From: Trematomus loennbergii
Lineage: Eukaryota; Chordata; Actinopteri; Perciformes; Nototheniidae
NCBI GenBank assembly: GCA_012861695.1
Contig: JAAOOA010000086.1
Span: forward strand, 24,538,403-24,602,402
DNA length: 64,000 nucleotides
Direction of reading: 5' to 3'
Positions 20,782 through 30,371 of this stretch are shown here, in pieces; the stretch's first letter is position 1; each line of letters begins with the position of its first letter. The notes below the pieces were generated by a model that worked only from the letters and a program-made list of their open reading frames with translations, was not told where the DNA came from and made no database searches. Made by a program: the position numbers and the translations under genes.

Positions 20782-21895
20782 TATCTTGTTTTCATTCTAA
20801 AAAAAAGGTTGTCAACCAATTCAAAAACAATGCAGTGATGAGTAAGAATGAAGCTGTCCATGGAATTCTGTCTATCAGTGATCAGAAACGTATTTCCTGT
20901 GTTTCCTGCTCTGATGGCACGCAGCAGCACAGATGGCCGTCACATCTTCAGATCCTTCTGTTGGATTTGATCTAGAAGCATCTTAATACCCGGCTGTCCT
21001 CTGAAACAAACAGCAGACATGTTTCTCAGCGGAGCAGCTTGAAGCACATATTCCCTGAGAGGATGTTCCCATCAGTTTCTTGGTTCTTGTTGAACCTGTC
21101 TATATATACCATACAGAGAGGCCAGATATTTCATATGCTGTTTCTGCAGAGGGATGTAAGGGAGGAATCCTGCTGACATCTGACCCTTAACACATAATTG
21201 GTGGTTTATTTCTCTAGTTGTTGTGATATAATTTCTACCATTAAAGGTTTGGCTGTCTGTACTCTTTTCAAGTTTTTACAATCAATTCAACTAAAACCTA
21301 CTGTTATGGACAGTGTTCCATTTTAAGTTGCTTTTTGGCACTTCTTTGGAATAAATCGAACTCTAATTAAGGTACAGACGTGGTAAGAGAAGTCGAGCAC
21401 TACTTCTTTTAAAGTGTTTTTGCAGTCTGTATTTTGGATCAGAAACCAAATGTTTATGTTATTATCTGGCTTTTGGAAATAGTTTTTAACAATGAAAAAA
21501 ATGTATGATGTGCTTTTTTGTAGCAAATCAACTCAGGTGTTTTTCCAGAATGCCGTCTGTTTGAAAACTCTTTTCCAATTTCAATAGATAACAAACCACT
21601 GCTGCCATATTTCACCTAAAGCACATTTCATCAGCAGCCCGTGCCCAGAAGCTTTTTCCCCAAACATGATGTCCTATGATCAGAATCAAAATCCTTCATC
21701 TATCCCGGGGGAATTGTGTTTTTGGAGAGTGTACTGGATTTTAGAATAACATTTAAATATTTATATAATCAAGAAATTAAGTAAAAGTGTTTAGTTGAAA
21801 GATAGACAAAAGTACAACACAAATATGCATATAAAGATAACAAGTTAGAATAAAAATGTGCAATAAAAGTTTTAAACATTTTAAAAGATTAGAAT
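20782..21895. other. Noncoding stretch, nothing recognised
   Basis: Looks single-copy. 20870-21070 is less AT-rich (ATGGCACGCAGCAGCACAGA) and could be worth checking for conservation, but shows no splice-bounded open frame that I can defend. Confidence 0.4.
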
Positions 21896-21923
21896 TTAAA
21901 GGTCACCTATCATGCTATTTTTA

Positions 21924-22724
21924 TGCTGCGTTCACACCGGACGCGATGCGATGTTTGGGGGCGGCGCGATTACATGTAAAGTCAATGCAGAGACGCGGAC
22001 AGACGCGAATTCGCTCCGACGGCGCGCATGAAGCGGTGGACGCGGCGCGAATCACGCGATTGAGGCGATTGAACGGTGCCGCGTTAAACGCGAGAGTTCA
22101 ATTTTTTCAACTCGAGCGTCAAATTCACGTGACACGTTCTCGCGGAAGCCAATCAGCGGTGAGGATCTCAACCGCCGTCACTGACGTTCAAACACAACAT
22201 CAGCCATTAGCTGTTAGCAGTTAGCACACAGAGCTCACAGCTCCTCATATCTGTTCAGAAACTGGACAAAAGTTAAACAAGTACAAACCACAGACTGTCT
22301 GTGCCATGGCGAATACAGTCGCTGCTTTATTTATGTCTGTAGGCCGTTGTTATGAGTGTGGAATGAGCATATACAACGTTAGCTTAGCCTGGTCGACCCG
22401 ATCTTCATTCAGAAAACAAGCATTTTAAAAGGTGTTTTGCCTGCCGTCTTGTCTGCAGACTTGTCAAAGCATTAATTCATGGTTGTTACTAACCGGTATC
22501 AGTATGTTGTTACTTCGGCATCATTTAGAAACGTGTATTACAATTTAATCACGGTAAAATATGTTCATTTGTTGTAGTTGTAGCTCCCGAGCCAGCGCGT
22601 CTTGTTTGAATGATGCGAGTAAACACAGCTGGCAGCCGCGGTGAAACTCCAGCGTTTAGAGCGATGCGATAGGAGCGATTAGAGCGAAGCGAATAGTCGC
22701 ATCGCGTCCGGTGTGAACGCAGCA
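21924..22724. mobile_element. Non-autonomous PIF/Harbinger-type element, 801 bp
   Basis: Inverted ends of about 28 bp begin TGCTGCGTTCACACCGGACG on both sides. The 3-bp duplication TTA is at 21921-21923 and 22725-22727. The left half is very CpG-rich. A 122-codon frame through 21856-22224 has no recognisable domain and starts outside the element. The terminus shares GCGTTCACACC with the two-gene element at 24853-28342, suggesting a related transposase mobilised both. Confidence 0.8.
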
Positions 22725-22881
22725 TTAGGCAATAGCATAGGTCTCAGATATATAAAAATATATAAAAAACATGTCTATGAAGTGTTTTGCTAAAAATACC
22801 AAACAGTTCACCCATTCTAGCCATGCCTCATATCCCTCTATTTCACTTCCTGTCCATAACAGTTGGGCATGTTTCTGATAG

Positions 22882-23085
22882 ACATTACATTATATTACAT
22901 GTTACTTGTTAGACACTTTTATCCAAAGCGACTTACGTACTCAATACTGGGCAATCCCCACAGGAGCAATTTGGGGTGAAGTGTCTTGCCAGGGACACAA
23001 CGACATGCTGACTGCAGTGGGGTTTGAACCTGTGACCCCCTGATCCGAACACCAACGCACTAGTCCACTGCGCGACACGCCTCCC
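22882..23085 (-). repeat. tRNA-derived SINE (family A), copy 1
   Basis: Read on minus it starts GGGAGGCGTG and has a tRNA-like head with A box (GCGCAGTGG) and B box (GGTTCAAACC). The body includes CATGTCGTTGTGTCCCTGGC and ends CGCTTTGGATAAAAGTG followed by an AT-rich tail. The six bases TGATAG flank it (22876-22881, 23086-23091). Inserted into MITE family 2 copy 2. Confidence 0.8.
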
Positions 23086-23327
23086 TGATAGCAACGTTTC
23101 TGATAGGGCCGTGGGTGTTAAGCCAGCGTACATTTCCGATATTACGTCATATCGGACGCAAATCTGGATCAGCTCCGTTGTAGCCCCGTTTTTAGAGATT
23201 TGGGTACGGAGTAAAAGAGAGAGGGTTTTATTTTCTGACGCTGCGTGAGTTCCCCGACACACCGGGGACACATCTTGATGTATAAAAGACATCAAAAAGT
23301 GCATTTTGCATGATAGGTCCCCTTTAA

Positions 23328-24852
23328 ATGAATCAAATACACATATAAGTTCAGTCAAAGAATTTCGATAATAAAATAAAATACAAATAAGTCAAGTAAG
23401 AAATGTGCAATAAAAATGTAAAATAGAATGGAATTACAGTATTAATATAAACCAAACAAGTTAAAGTAAACTATTCAATTGAAAGATAACTAGAGTAGAG
23501 TACAAATACAAACAGTACTTTTGCAATGGTTCTTTTCCTTGCAGAATTGTGCAGGTTTTTATAAAGGCGGCCCAGATTTTGAACAAAGTGTCTGATTGAA
23601 TCGCTCTGGGAGAAAACACTTGCAGAACGAGAACAGGACAGAACAAAGGAGGATAAAAAGAGTGTGAGACGTCTGCAGGTTTCTGCCCTTCCTCCAACAT
23701 TACACTTCCCTTCCTGCTCACTGATTACAGTCGTATGATGAAGGTGGAGGTGATTTGGACTGGAGGCGGCCTTCTGAGCACAATCTACTTCCTGCCATGT
23801 GCACTCATACATATTGTGTGGACAAAAGGAGCTTTAACCAGTAAGGCCGAGAATCAGGAACAGACTGATTTTCACTCTGAATACTGTTGGCCATGATTGT
23901 ACTTTATTTCCGCTGTATTAAGTTCCATGTGTTAAGGAAGTGTTTTACATATTTAACAAACACTTGTTCACAGTCCGATCCTTGAAATGTTCCTGACATG
24001 AGTTTATCTCGAAAGGTTTGAAGAGTGCATTATAAGGTGAGAAGACAGCTTCACGGCCTTAATAGGATATATAACATATGGAGATATAACAGTTTTGATT
24101 TAATTAAAACCGCCGCACCTCTAACTTCAACCACCCAGGAAAGAGTGTGCTACTGTGAGGCAAGATTTGAGAAGAAATTCATGAACAAATTCAAATCTGC
24201 TCTTATTTCAAATAGTTGTTTCACTCTATAACTGGTAGTGAGAGAAGTACTCAAAAATGGAATTGGCAGAATTGTTTTATATTGTGTATAAGCACATGAT
24301 CTGAATCTGTAAAGTTATTAAAGCTAAAGCTCACATATTATGTAATGGAGTAAAGAGTACAATACTGGCTTGTACAATGTAGTGGAGTAGAGATATCAGG
24401 TATAGCAAACAATGGAAATATTTAAGTAAAGTACAAATACCTCAAATAAACTTACTGGTGTTGAAATTGTTCTTTTTTGAACCATAAACATGTTTGAATA
24501 TGAGTTTTTATGTGACAAGAAGGTAATTCGTGCAACAACAGCAGGACTTCCGTCTTGAACTACTAATAGAAATTATGCTGCATCCATTAGCTGGAAAGTG
24601 TGTAATCACTAGGAAAGCTGATGAGATATCGTGCCCGTTATGACTGTAAATGAGGCTAATATTGACACTGAAGTCAAACCATCAGCATGTCATTCTGAGG
24701 AGCAGCTGCAGGACGCAACAATAAACTCCAAAGTCGCTTTATCTTTTAAACAGAATGCAAATACACACATGACTGGACCTCTACAGCCACCAAACATTTG
24801 TGAGGCTGGGGTCTTCTTCAGTGTGTTATGTCTCGTGTGAAAGTACTCATAA
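23328..24852. other. Noncoding stretch
   Basis: AT-rich. A repeat of family 5 lies at 24245-24445. Minus-strand frames of 86 and 113 codons at 23461-23812 overlap each other and lack recognisable domains. Confidence 0.4.
24245..24445. repeat. Fish interspersed repeat (family 5, copy 2)
   Basis: TATTATGTAATGGAGTAAAG, ACAATGTAGTGGAGTAGAG and AAGTAAAGTACAAATACCTC, in the same order as the copy at 10140-10345. Better preserved than that copy. Confidence 0.55.
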
Positions 24853-24987
24853 GGCGCGTTCACACCAGTACTGAGAATGAGAACTTTAGTTCATGAGAGT
24901 TCTTTTAGTTCTGACGAACTAAAGCAGATCGCGTTCACACCAAAATGAGTTCCTGGGGGTGGATTAGGCAAATGAGCCGCTGACGTC

Positions 24988-25110
24988 ACTTCTTCTTCTT
25001 CTGCTTGGTTTTCCTGGCAGGCGCAAACAACTTCACGGCGAGTACAGTAGGTGGCGGTATGCACCTTAAAGTTGCAATTCGCCAAAAAACCGAGAGAAGA
25101 AGAAAAAAAA
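24988..25110. repeat. Imperfect inverted repeat of the CTTCTTCTTC family
   Basis: The left arm CTTCTTCTTCTTC...GGCGCAAACAACTTC is mirrored by a right arm whose complement is TTCTTCTTCTCTCGG...GGCGAATTGCAACTTTAAGG. A single-arm relative is the 72-bp insertion at 29132-29203. It sits in the 5' region of the Harbinger transposase gene. Confidence 0.55.
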
Positions 25111-25126
25111 CTTCCGCTTCCGCTGT

Positions 25127-25672
25127 ATGCTTCTGTTTACCTTCCGACCTCAGACACGGTATGGAGTTGACGTTTTGATGGTCGTGTTATACAGCTTCGT
25201 AACGGAGTTATTTAAGCCAATAACTCAGCCACAAATACAAATACAGATCGACCATTCAAATGCAATAGAAATGCTGAGTCGGAGGCGAAGGCGGTTAAGA
25301 AGCCTTAACAAAAGGATTAGACGACGAAATCACACGCGATGGACATGTTTCGCCGTTGTACAGCCGAGGATGATGGCCGTTATCACGCCCAAAGAACAGC
25401 AATGGTACGTTCATTAAATCACATTAATACTATCTAATGTAGGATTTATGGAGTTATGTAGGGCTAATTTGTGTCTTTGTATGTGTTCCAGATATGCGAA
25501 TACTACGGAACTCTGGGTGAACAATAGAACGTCGGCCTGGTGGGAGGTGGTGCCAACATGTGCAGTGGATCGAAGATTTCCGAATGTCCAAGGGCTCTTT
25601 TCAACTCCTCTGTATTCGCCTGGAAGCAACGTTGTGGAGAGGCATCTGAACAGCATGGAAATTGTAAATTGA
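25127..25672 (+). pseudogene. Harbinger transposase, N-terminal remnant
   Basis: A first exon (about 25127-25404) encodes a very basic segment (MLSRRRRRLRSLNKRIRRRN). It ends at a GTACGT donor. A second exon after TGTTCCAG (25492) reads TTELWVNNRTSAWWEVV, the conserved start of PIF/Harbinger transposases (x-R-x-WW). After that the frame runs only about 35 more codons to TGA at 25670-25672, with AATAAA right behind it (25673-25678). The DDE catalytic region is gone, so I infer an internal deletion. The two exons also do not join in one frame as I read them (a TGA forms at the junction). Confidence 0.6.
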
Positions 25673-26228
25673 CAATAAAGCTGATATTTTGTACAGTGCA
25701 TTTGGTTCTCTTTTATTTACCAGTCAACAGACACAATTACAATAGTGCAGACACACCTTAGTGCAAAGATTAAATGTCAGTATCAAAACAGTACTCATAC
25801 TGTATATTTGTATATTAATGAGTATATTATGTTAAATGTGTGTTAAAGACAATGGGATGAGGTTGAAAGCTCTTTAAAAACTTTTGTATACATACATGTT
25901 AACATACATGTTAAGCATGCACACCTGAAGAACTACGTTACACACACACAGGTTAGTCTGTGTACCGCTGCACTGCTGCTGGTTTAAACAAAGACAGTCA
26001 TGATGCTAGTGCCGTGCATGTAGGTTCTCTTTTATTTATCAGCAGCAGATCAATAAGTGTCAGTAGTATCAAAACAATATAATAACAGTGGCATATATAT
26101 ATATATATAATAACAATAGGTAGGCTCAGCAGCAGACACACCTTAGTGCAAAGTTAGGTGTCAGTATTAATAACAGTGGCATATATATATAATCACAATA
26201 ATACAAAATTAACTGTCACAGGTGTAGG

Positions 26229-26348
26229 CAATTTGGGGTGAAGTGTCTTGCCCAGGGACACAACGACATCCTGACTGCAGTGGGGTTTGAACCTGTGCTC
26301 CCCTGATCCGAACACCAACGCACCAGACCACTGCACCACACGCCTCCC
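26229..26348 (-). repeat. tRNA-derived SINE (family A), copy 2, truncated
   Basis: The minus strand reads GGGAGGCGTGTGGTGCAGTG...CCACTGCAGTCAGGATGTCG and stops after the CTGGGCAAGACACTTCACCC block. The 3' part seen in copies 1 and 3 is missing. Confidence 0.75.
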
Positions 26349-26428
26349 AACAAGTCATTGTACAGTTTATCAACGACAAGTTTTTCTTAATTTTTGTATT
26401 GAAGGCCTGTTGGATTTAATCAGCTCGC

Positions 26429-28017
26429 TTAGCACTGCCAGAAGCCCAGCCAGAAAGGTATTTTGTTGCTCCACCTCGATTCCTGGGCCTTGTGTGAATG
26501 CAGCAGCCGTTCGTCGTGCATCTCCTTGGCACGCAGGTCCTCATTCTCCTTGCTGACCATGGCACGGCGGTCCATCGCCATGATGGTGTCAAGGAAGCTG
26601 TCATCGCGTGCCCACTTTCCTAAGGTGAAATATGCAAGATACAAGATCAGTTTAATCGCAACAACGAGACAACATTGTCCAAATCTGTCTCTGCAGGCAC
26701 ACAACAGGAGGAACACGGGGAACACCTTTGATTTGACTATTAACATTTTAAATGGTGAAGGCACTAGCAATTGGGGGATGGAGGGCTCTCAGGACATGAT
26801 AGGGAGGCGTGTGGCGCAGTGGATAAGTGCATTGGTGTTCGGATCAGGGGAGCACAGGTTCAAACCCCACTGCAGTCAGCATGTCGTTGTGTCCCTGAGA
26901 CACTTCACCCCAAAGTGCTCCTGTGGGGATTGCCCACAGTATTGAGTATGTAAGCTTTGGATAAAAGCGTCTAACAAGTGACATGTAATGATTCAAAAAG
27001 CTTTTGAATATTGAATAACAAACCAATGTGGTTTACTTGTTATCCACAGTTTAGCTGCTAAATGTTTTTTAGCAATGCTTTTCTTTGTGCTCCACATATC
27101 TAAATGTATAAAGTGTGTTTTCACCTCCGTTCCCTCCTGTTTGCTGCAGTATGGCAGCAGCGGTCAGGATGGTAGTCCTGATGGTGTCCGCTGACCGGGC
27201 ACAGGGTGTGGAGCTGCCTACTCTCAGCGGGGGGGAACTGAACGTGGAAACTGTGTTTCTCTGAGGGATCCTCCATGTAGTCTGAGAAGCCTTCTGAGGA
27301 AACAAGGTCAAACTATTTAGGATAATACAAGGAACAATGTTTAGGCAGTAAATAGAATTTCAATTACATTTCTACTTAAATGTGCAAAAATATTAGAACA
27401 TCAGTCTTTGTGGCATGCAGGTAATCAACTGTTTAAGCTTTTACCATTAACATGTAGAATGAATGTTGCAAATTACTTGAAATTATAGCAACTACAATCT
27501 ATTGTTTACCTCTATGCATTCAGTAGCCACAGAGGTCCAGCTAGCATGCTAATTGCTAACGTTATATTATCGTTTTATCCCGGAGGGGAAAACTAGTTTC
27601 TAATCCTGAGAGAAACACCTCGCCTGAAACACACGATTAGTGCCATGAGTTAGTGAAGCAAATTACAGAACATTGCACACTTATTCACAAGTCAATACGT
27701 GTTCATAGCGGGCACGGCTGAGAATAGCTAGCTAGCTAGATGTTGTTAGCCAGCTTGGACCTAACGTTAGCAAGTTCTAGCATGGCTAGCTCGATCTACT
27801 GAGCAAATAAAAGTACATCTAAGACCAGTATTGTGCAGATTAAAACAGTGCAGTGCATGTATTTTATTTTACCTTCGTAGTCGTCACGACATGACTTTGC
27901 CAGGTCTGCTAACTTTGCTGATCCACTGAAACTGCATGCAGTAGAAGCTTCTGAATGCCGCACTTCGCGTCCTCCGAGTAAATCGCCAGAAGCGCGAGAC
28001 ATCCTCATCAATTCCAC
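26429..28017 (-). pseudogene. Harbinger-associated Myb-like protein gene (three exons, frameshifted)
   Basis: Exons on minus: 28017-27873 (starts MELMRMSRASGD, ends GTAAAA donor), 27293-27125 and 26619-26429 (ends TAA or TAG-type stop after FWLGFWQC). All borders are AG/GT. The last exon is charged and helical (KWARDDSFLD, MVSKENEDLRAKEMHDERLL), as in the C-terminal part of Harbinger Myb/trihelix partner proteins, which escort the transposase to the nucleus and DNA. Exon 2 holds a run of seven C/G (about 27229-27235). The upstream part is in one frame with exon 1, the downstream part in the frame that enters exon 3. A one-base change in the run therefore breaks the gene. I do not see the full Myb motif. 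Confidence 0.55.
26803..26990 (+). repeat. tRNA-derived SINE (family A), copy 3, full length
   Basis: Head GGAGGCGTGTGGCGCAGTGG (A box), then AGGTTCAAACCCC (B box). The body has CAGTCAGCATGTCGTTGTG, and the tail is TTTGGATAAAAGCGTC. GACATGAT before it and GACATGTA after it may be the target duplication. It lies in the second intron of the Myb-like gene, in the opposite orientation. Confidence 0.82.
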
Positions 28018-28342
28018 CGCTCCGATGATTTATTTAGTGTTGCTATAATAACTGCTTTCACAAAAGTAATCTCTTCGGGTAAACGAGCAAATACAATGGC
28101 CGCTTCCAAAAAAAAATCAGAGTCAAACGGGCGTGGTTTGCATTCCGCACAGCCAATCAGACGTACGAACTGTTTTCTCCCACGACAGTCCCTGCTCTGT
28201 AGCAGGGACTGAAAAGCGGGTCGGACGAACTCATTTGAGCTACTTTAGTTCCTGGGGCTTTTTGGTGTGAACGCAAATATATCGTAGTTCTGATGAACTA
28301 TTGTGGGAAAAGTACACCAAAGTACTCCGGTGTGAACGCACC

Positions 28343-29018
28343 TATAGTATTCCAGATATAGCTTGGATAAAACGGTAAGTATTTGTGGAAACAGCTGCAC
28401 GGAATATGTTGAATCTACCGCTGAAAAAAGGCCTTACCTATGAACTATTCCTTCCTGTTTAAATTAAAGTCATAATAATATGTTCACGTAACATGTTTCA
28501 CATTTTATAGGATATTGCAGTGTTTTGGATACCACAGTACACAAGCACTTTTTTTCTCTGTGTGACCGAAGCTTTAATTCGGCATATTGTTCTATGGAGT
28601 ACCGATTTTGTCAAAGAGAGCACAAAGATCATCTTCTTCATCAGTTCTGACATTTAATTATTATTGTATTGAAATCAAAGACCAGGATAAAGGTCAAAAT
28701 CAACATAATATGCTTATCTATTTAACAACGGTCATCACAAAGATCTTTATCAAGGCAACAAATCCTCACACAGTAATGCAAACAGTTTCAAGGAGTGATG
28801 ATACCCTCCATTCACTCACATTTACCATTGACCTGCAGAATCCCAGCAATGGTTAATAACATGGACGGATTGATTTTAAGCGTGCCAAAGTAATGACAAA
28901 GTAATTTGATAACGATACATGGCTAGAGTTGTTTATTTGTATTCCACTTGCACAAAATAGATAATAAATATGCAGCAGAAGCAGGACAGTGTTTGCATTT
29001 TGGGATTTTTCTAAAGAC
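28343..29018. other. Noncoding stretch between two transposons
   Basis: AT-rich, nothing recognised. An 89-codon frame at 28587-28856 has no domain signature. Confidence 0.4.
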
Positions 29019-29131
29019 AGTAGGCTTGTTTGAGACGAGCTGCGGCTCGCCTCGAAAGTAGACGAGAATAGCCGATCGCAGCCGGGGGAGGTCTCAAAAA
29101 GCTCGCCTGAAGTCGGACAGCTCGGAGTCGG

Positions 29132-29203
29132 CTTCTTCTTCTTCTTCTTTTCTCTCGGTTTTTTGGCGGATTGCAAACAACTTTAAGGTGCATACGCCAC
29201 CTC
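29132..29203 (+). mobile_element. 72-bp insertion with perfect 9-bp target duplication
   Basis: The insertion starts CTTCTTCTTCTTCTT and ends GGTGCATACGCCACCTC. It is bracketed by CGGAGTCGG at 29123-29131 and 29204-29212. Related sequence forms both arms of the inverted repeat at 24988-25110. A unit this small with a clean duplication is either a minimal MITE or a truncated retrotransposon tail. Confidence 0.8.
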
Positions 29204-29263
29204 CGGAGTCGGCTTGACTCGGTTTGCATTTATAAAGAATGCACAAATGTGTTTAATCGTCAA

Positions 29264-29629
29264 AGGTAGGGTAGGTAAGTTTGAGAAACCGGCTCGAGAT
29301 CGCTAGAATTTGAAAATACCCAACCGGAGAAAATCTGGCACTTCCTTACAACACACATGAACGCGCACATGACCAATGAGGGCACGAGATAAGTTTGTGC
29401 ACAGATGGAAGGCTGACAGGCAGGTAGGCCATCCAGTTATTTTAGCCGGGCCGGCTAAAATGATTGGTCGTGCTTTTTACAGTACTACGGCTTCCACAGA
29501 TGACATTTCTTTATGGATTTTTGTCAAAGCACTTAAGATATTCATTGCTATCGGGATGTTAAGAGCATTCCATGGAATATAATAACAAGTGTATCTCGAG
29601 CCGGTTTCTCAAACTTACCTACCCTACCT
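29264..29629 (-). repeat. MITE family 1, copy 4 (inverted)
   Basis: Same family as copies 1-3 in the opposite orientation. The right flank is TTAA (29630-29633) and the left flank TCAA (29260-29263), one substitution from TTAA. GCCGGGCCGGC centre intact. Confidence 0.87.
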
Positions 29630-29667
29630 TTAATGACAGATATGTAAGTAAATACATTTGTTCCTGC

Positions 29668-29990
29668 TCAAGATTAGATTCAACTTTATTGTTATTGCAC
29701 ATATTACAGGTACTGAGACAACGAAATGCAGTTTAGCTTCTAACCAGGAGTGCAAAAAGCAGTAAAGGGAAAAGTAATGTACACAATCTACAGAATAAAA
29801 TATAGAATGAATTGAATGATGAATAAACAGTGAGGGGTTTGAATACACTAGATATACACAGTAGCCTATGAGCAGTATGAACAGTATAACAGTGTGTATG
29901 CATATGCTAAGATATATAAAGTATGACAACGGTAAGCAGTGCAAGTATAGTATAAAATATATAGATATTAATTTAATGATGAAAACATTG
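29668..29990. repeat. CAACTTTATTGTTATTGCAC repeat
   Basis: Starts with ATTCAACTTTATTGTTATTG, CAGGTACTGAGACAACGAAA and TGCAGTTTAGCTTCTAACC, a block order I associate with a common fish repeat. A related piece starts at 35046. The right boundary is vague. A minus-strand frame of 153 codons through here is low-complexity and hydrophobic, and I reject it as a gene. Confidence 0.45.
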
Positions 29991-30371
29991 TGGAACAATG
30001 ATGAAAAATGTGAATGGAAGTGGCGACGTAAAACTGACACAAAACAACAACACACTTTTGCCGCGCCAATGGAGAGTTTCATCTCCATCACGGGGTAAAA
30101 ACCACCAATGAGCGCTCAGCTCGAGATACCAGCGAGTCGTTTCCCATCAAGCATTTCGCTTCCGCAGCCCGTGGAGAGAAACTGCGCCGCCTCGCCGCGC
30201 CTCGCTCTCAAGTCTGCGGGCGTCTTTGTCCCGCGAGATTTCAACGTCTCATGTAGGCGAGCCTCCAGAGCAAGTCGGACAAAATGACTAACCATCATGC
30301 AACACATAGCAAGACGTTGATCGCAATTGCGCAGGTCTGCATCGGTCTCGCTTGTCTCAAACAAGCCTAGT

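Larger units (their letters stand above)
21900..23323 (+). repeat. MITE family 2, copy 2, carrying two nested insertions
   Basis: Begins AGGTCACCTATCATGC and ends GCATGATAGGTCCCCT, with TTAA at 21896-21899 and 23324-23327. Its body is split by a Harbinger-type element (21924-22724) and then a SINE (22882-23085). Shared family blocks: ACATGTCTATGAAG, CATTCTAGCCATGCCTCAT, ACACCGGGGACACAT. Confidence 0.85.
24853..28342. mobile_element. Two-gene PIF/Harbinger transposon, both genes broken
   Basis: About 3.5 kb. The left end GGCGCGTTCACACCAGTACT is mirrored by a right end whose complement is GGTGCGTTCACACCGGAGTA. Flanks are TAA and TAT, close to the TWA target of Harbinger elements. A transposase remnant runs on plus (25127-25672) and a Myb-like partner gene on minus (26429-28017), the usual two-gene layout with genes facing each other. 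Two SINEs of family A (26229-26348, 26803-26990) later landed between the two genes or in the partner's intron. Confidence 0.75.
29022..30368. mobile_element. Terminal-inverted-repeat transposon with nested insertions
   Basis: The left end AGGCTTGTTTGAGACGAGC mirrors the right end (19 of 20 bases). The 3-bp flank AGT is on both sides (29019-29021, 30369-30371). The core at either end is GC-rich (CGCCGCCTCGCCGCGCC). No transposase is visible, so it is non-autonomous. It holds a 72-bp microinsertion (29132-29203), MITE family 1 copy 4 (29264-29629) and a further repeat (from about 29668). The superfamily is uncertain: a 3-bp duplication would allow Harbinger. Confidence 0.7.

Noticed and set aside
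21856..22224. 122-codon frame with basic sequence
   Set aside because: Starts outside and ends inside a CpG-rich Harbinger-type element. Such sequence is stop-poor by composition.
26463..26945. 160-codon plus-strand frame
   Set aside because: Antisense to the Myb-like exon and continuing into a SINE. It joins unrelated sequences.
29630..30091. 153-codon hydrophobic minus-strand frame
   Set aside because: Low-complexity composition (many Tyr, Ile, Phe, Ser from AT-rich repeat sequence). It crosses a repeat and a transposon interior, and shows no signal or domain pattern I can defend.
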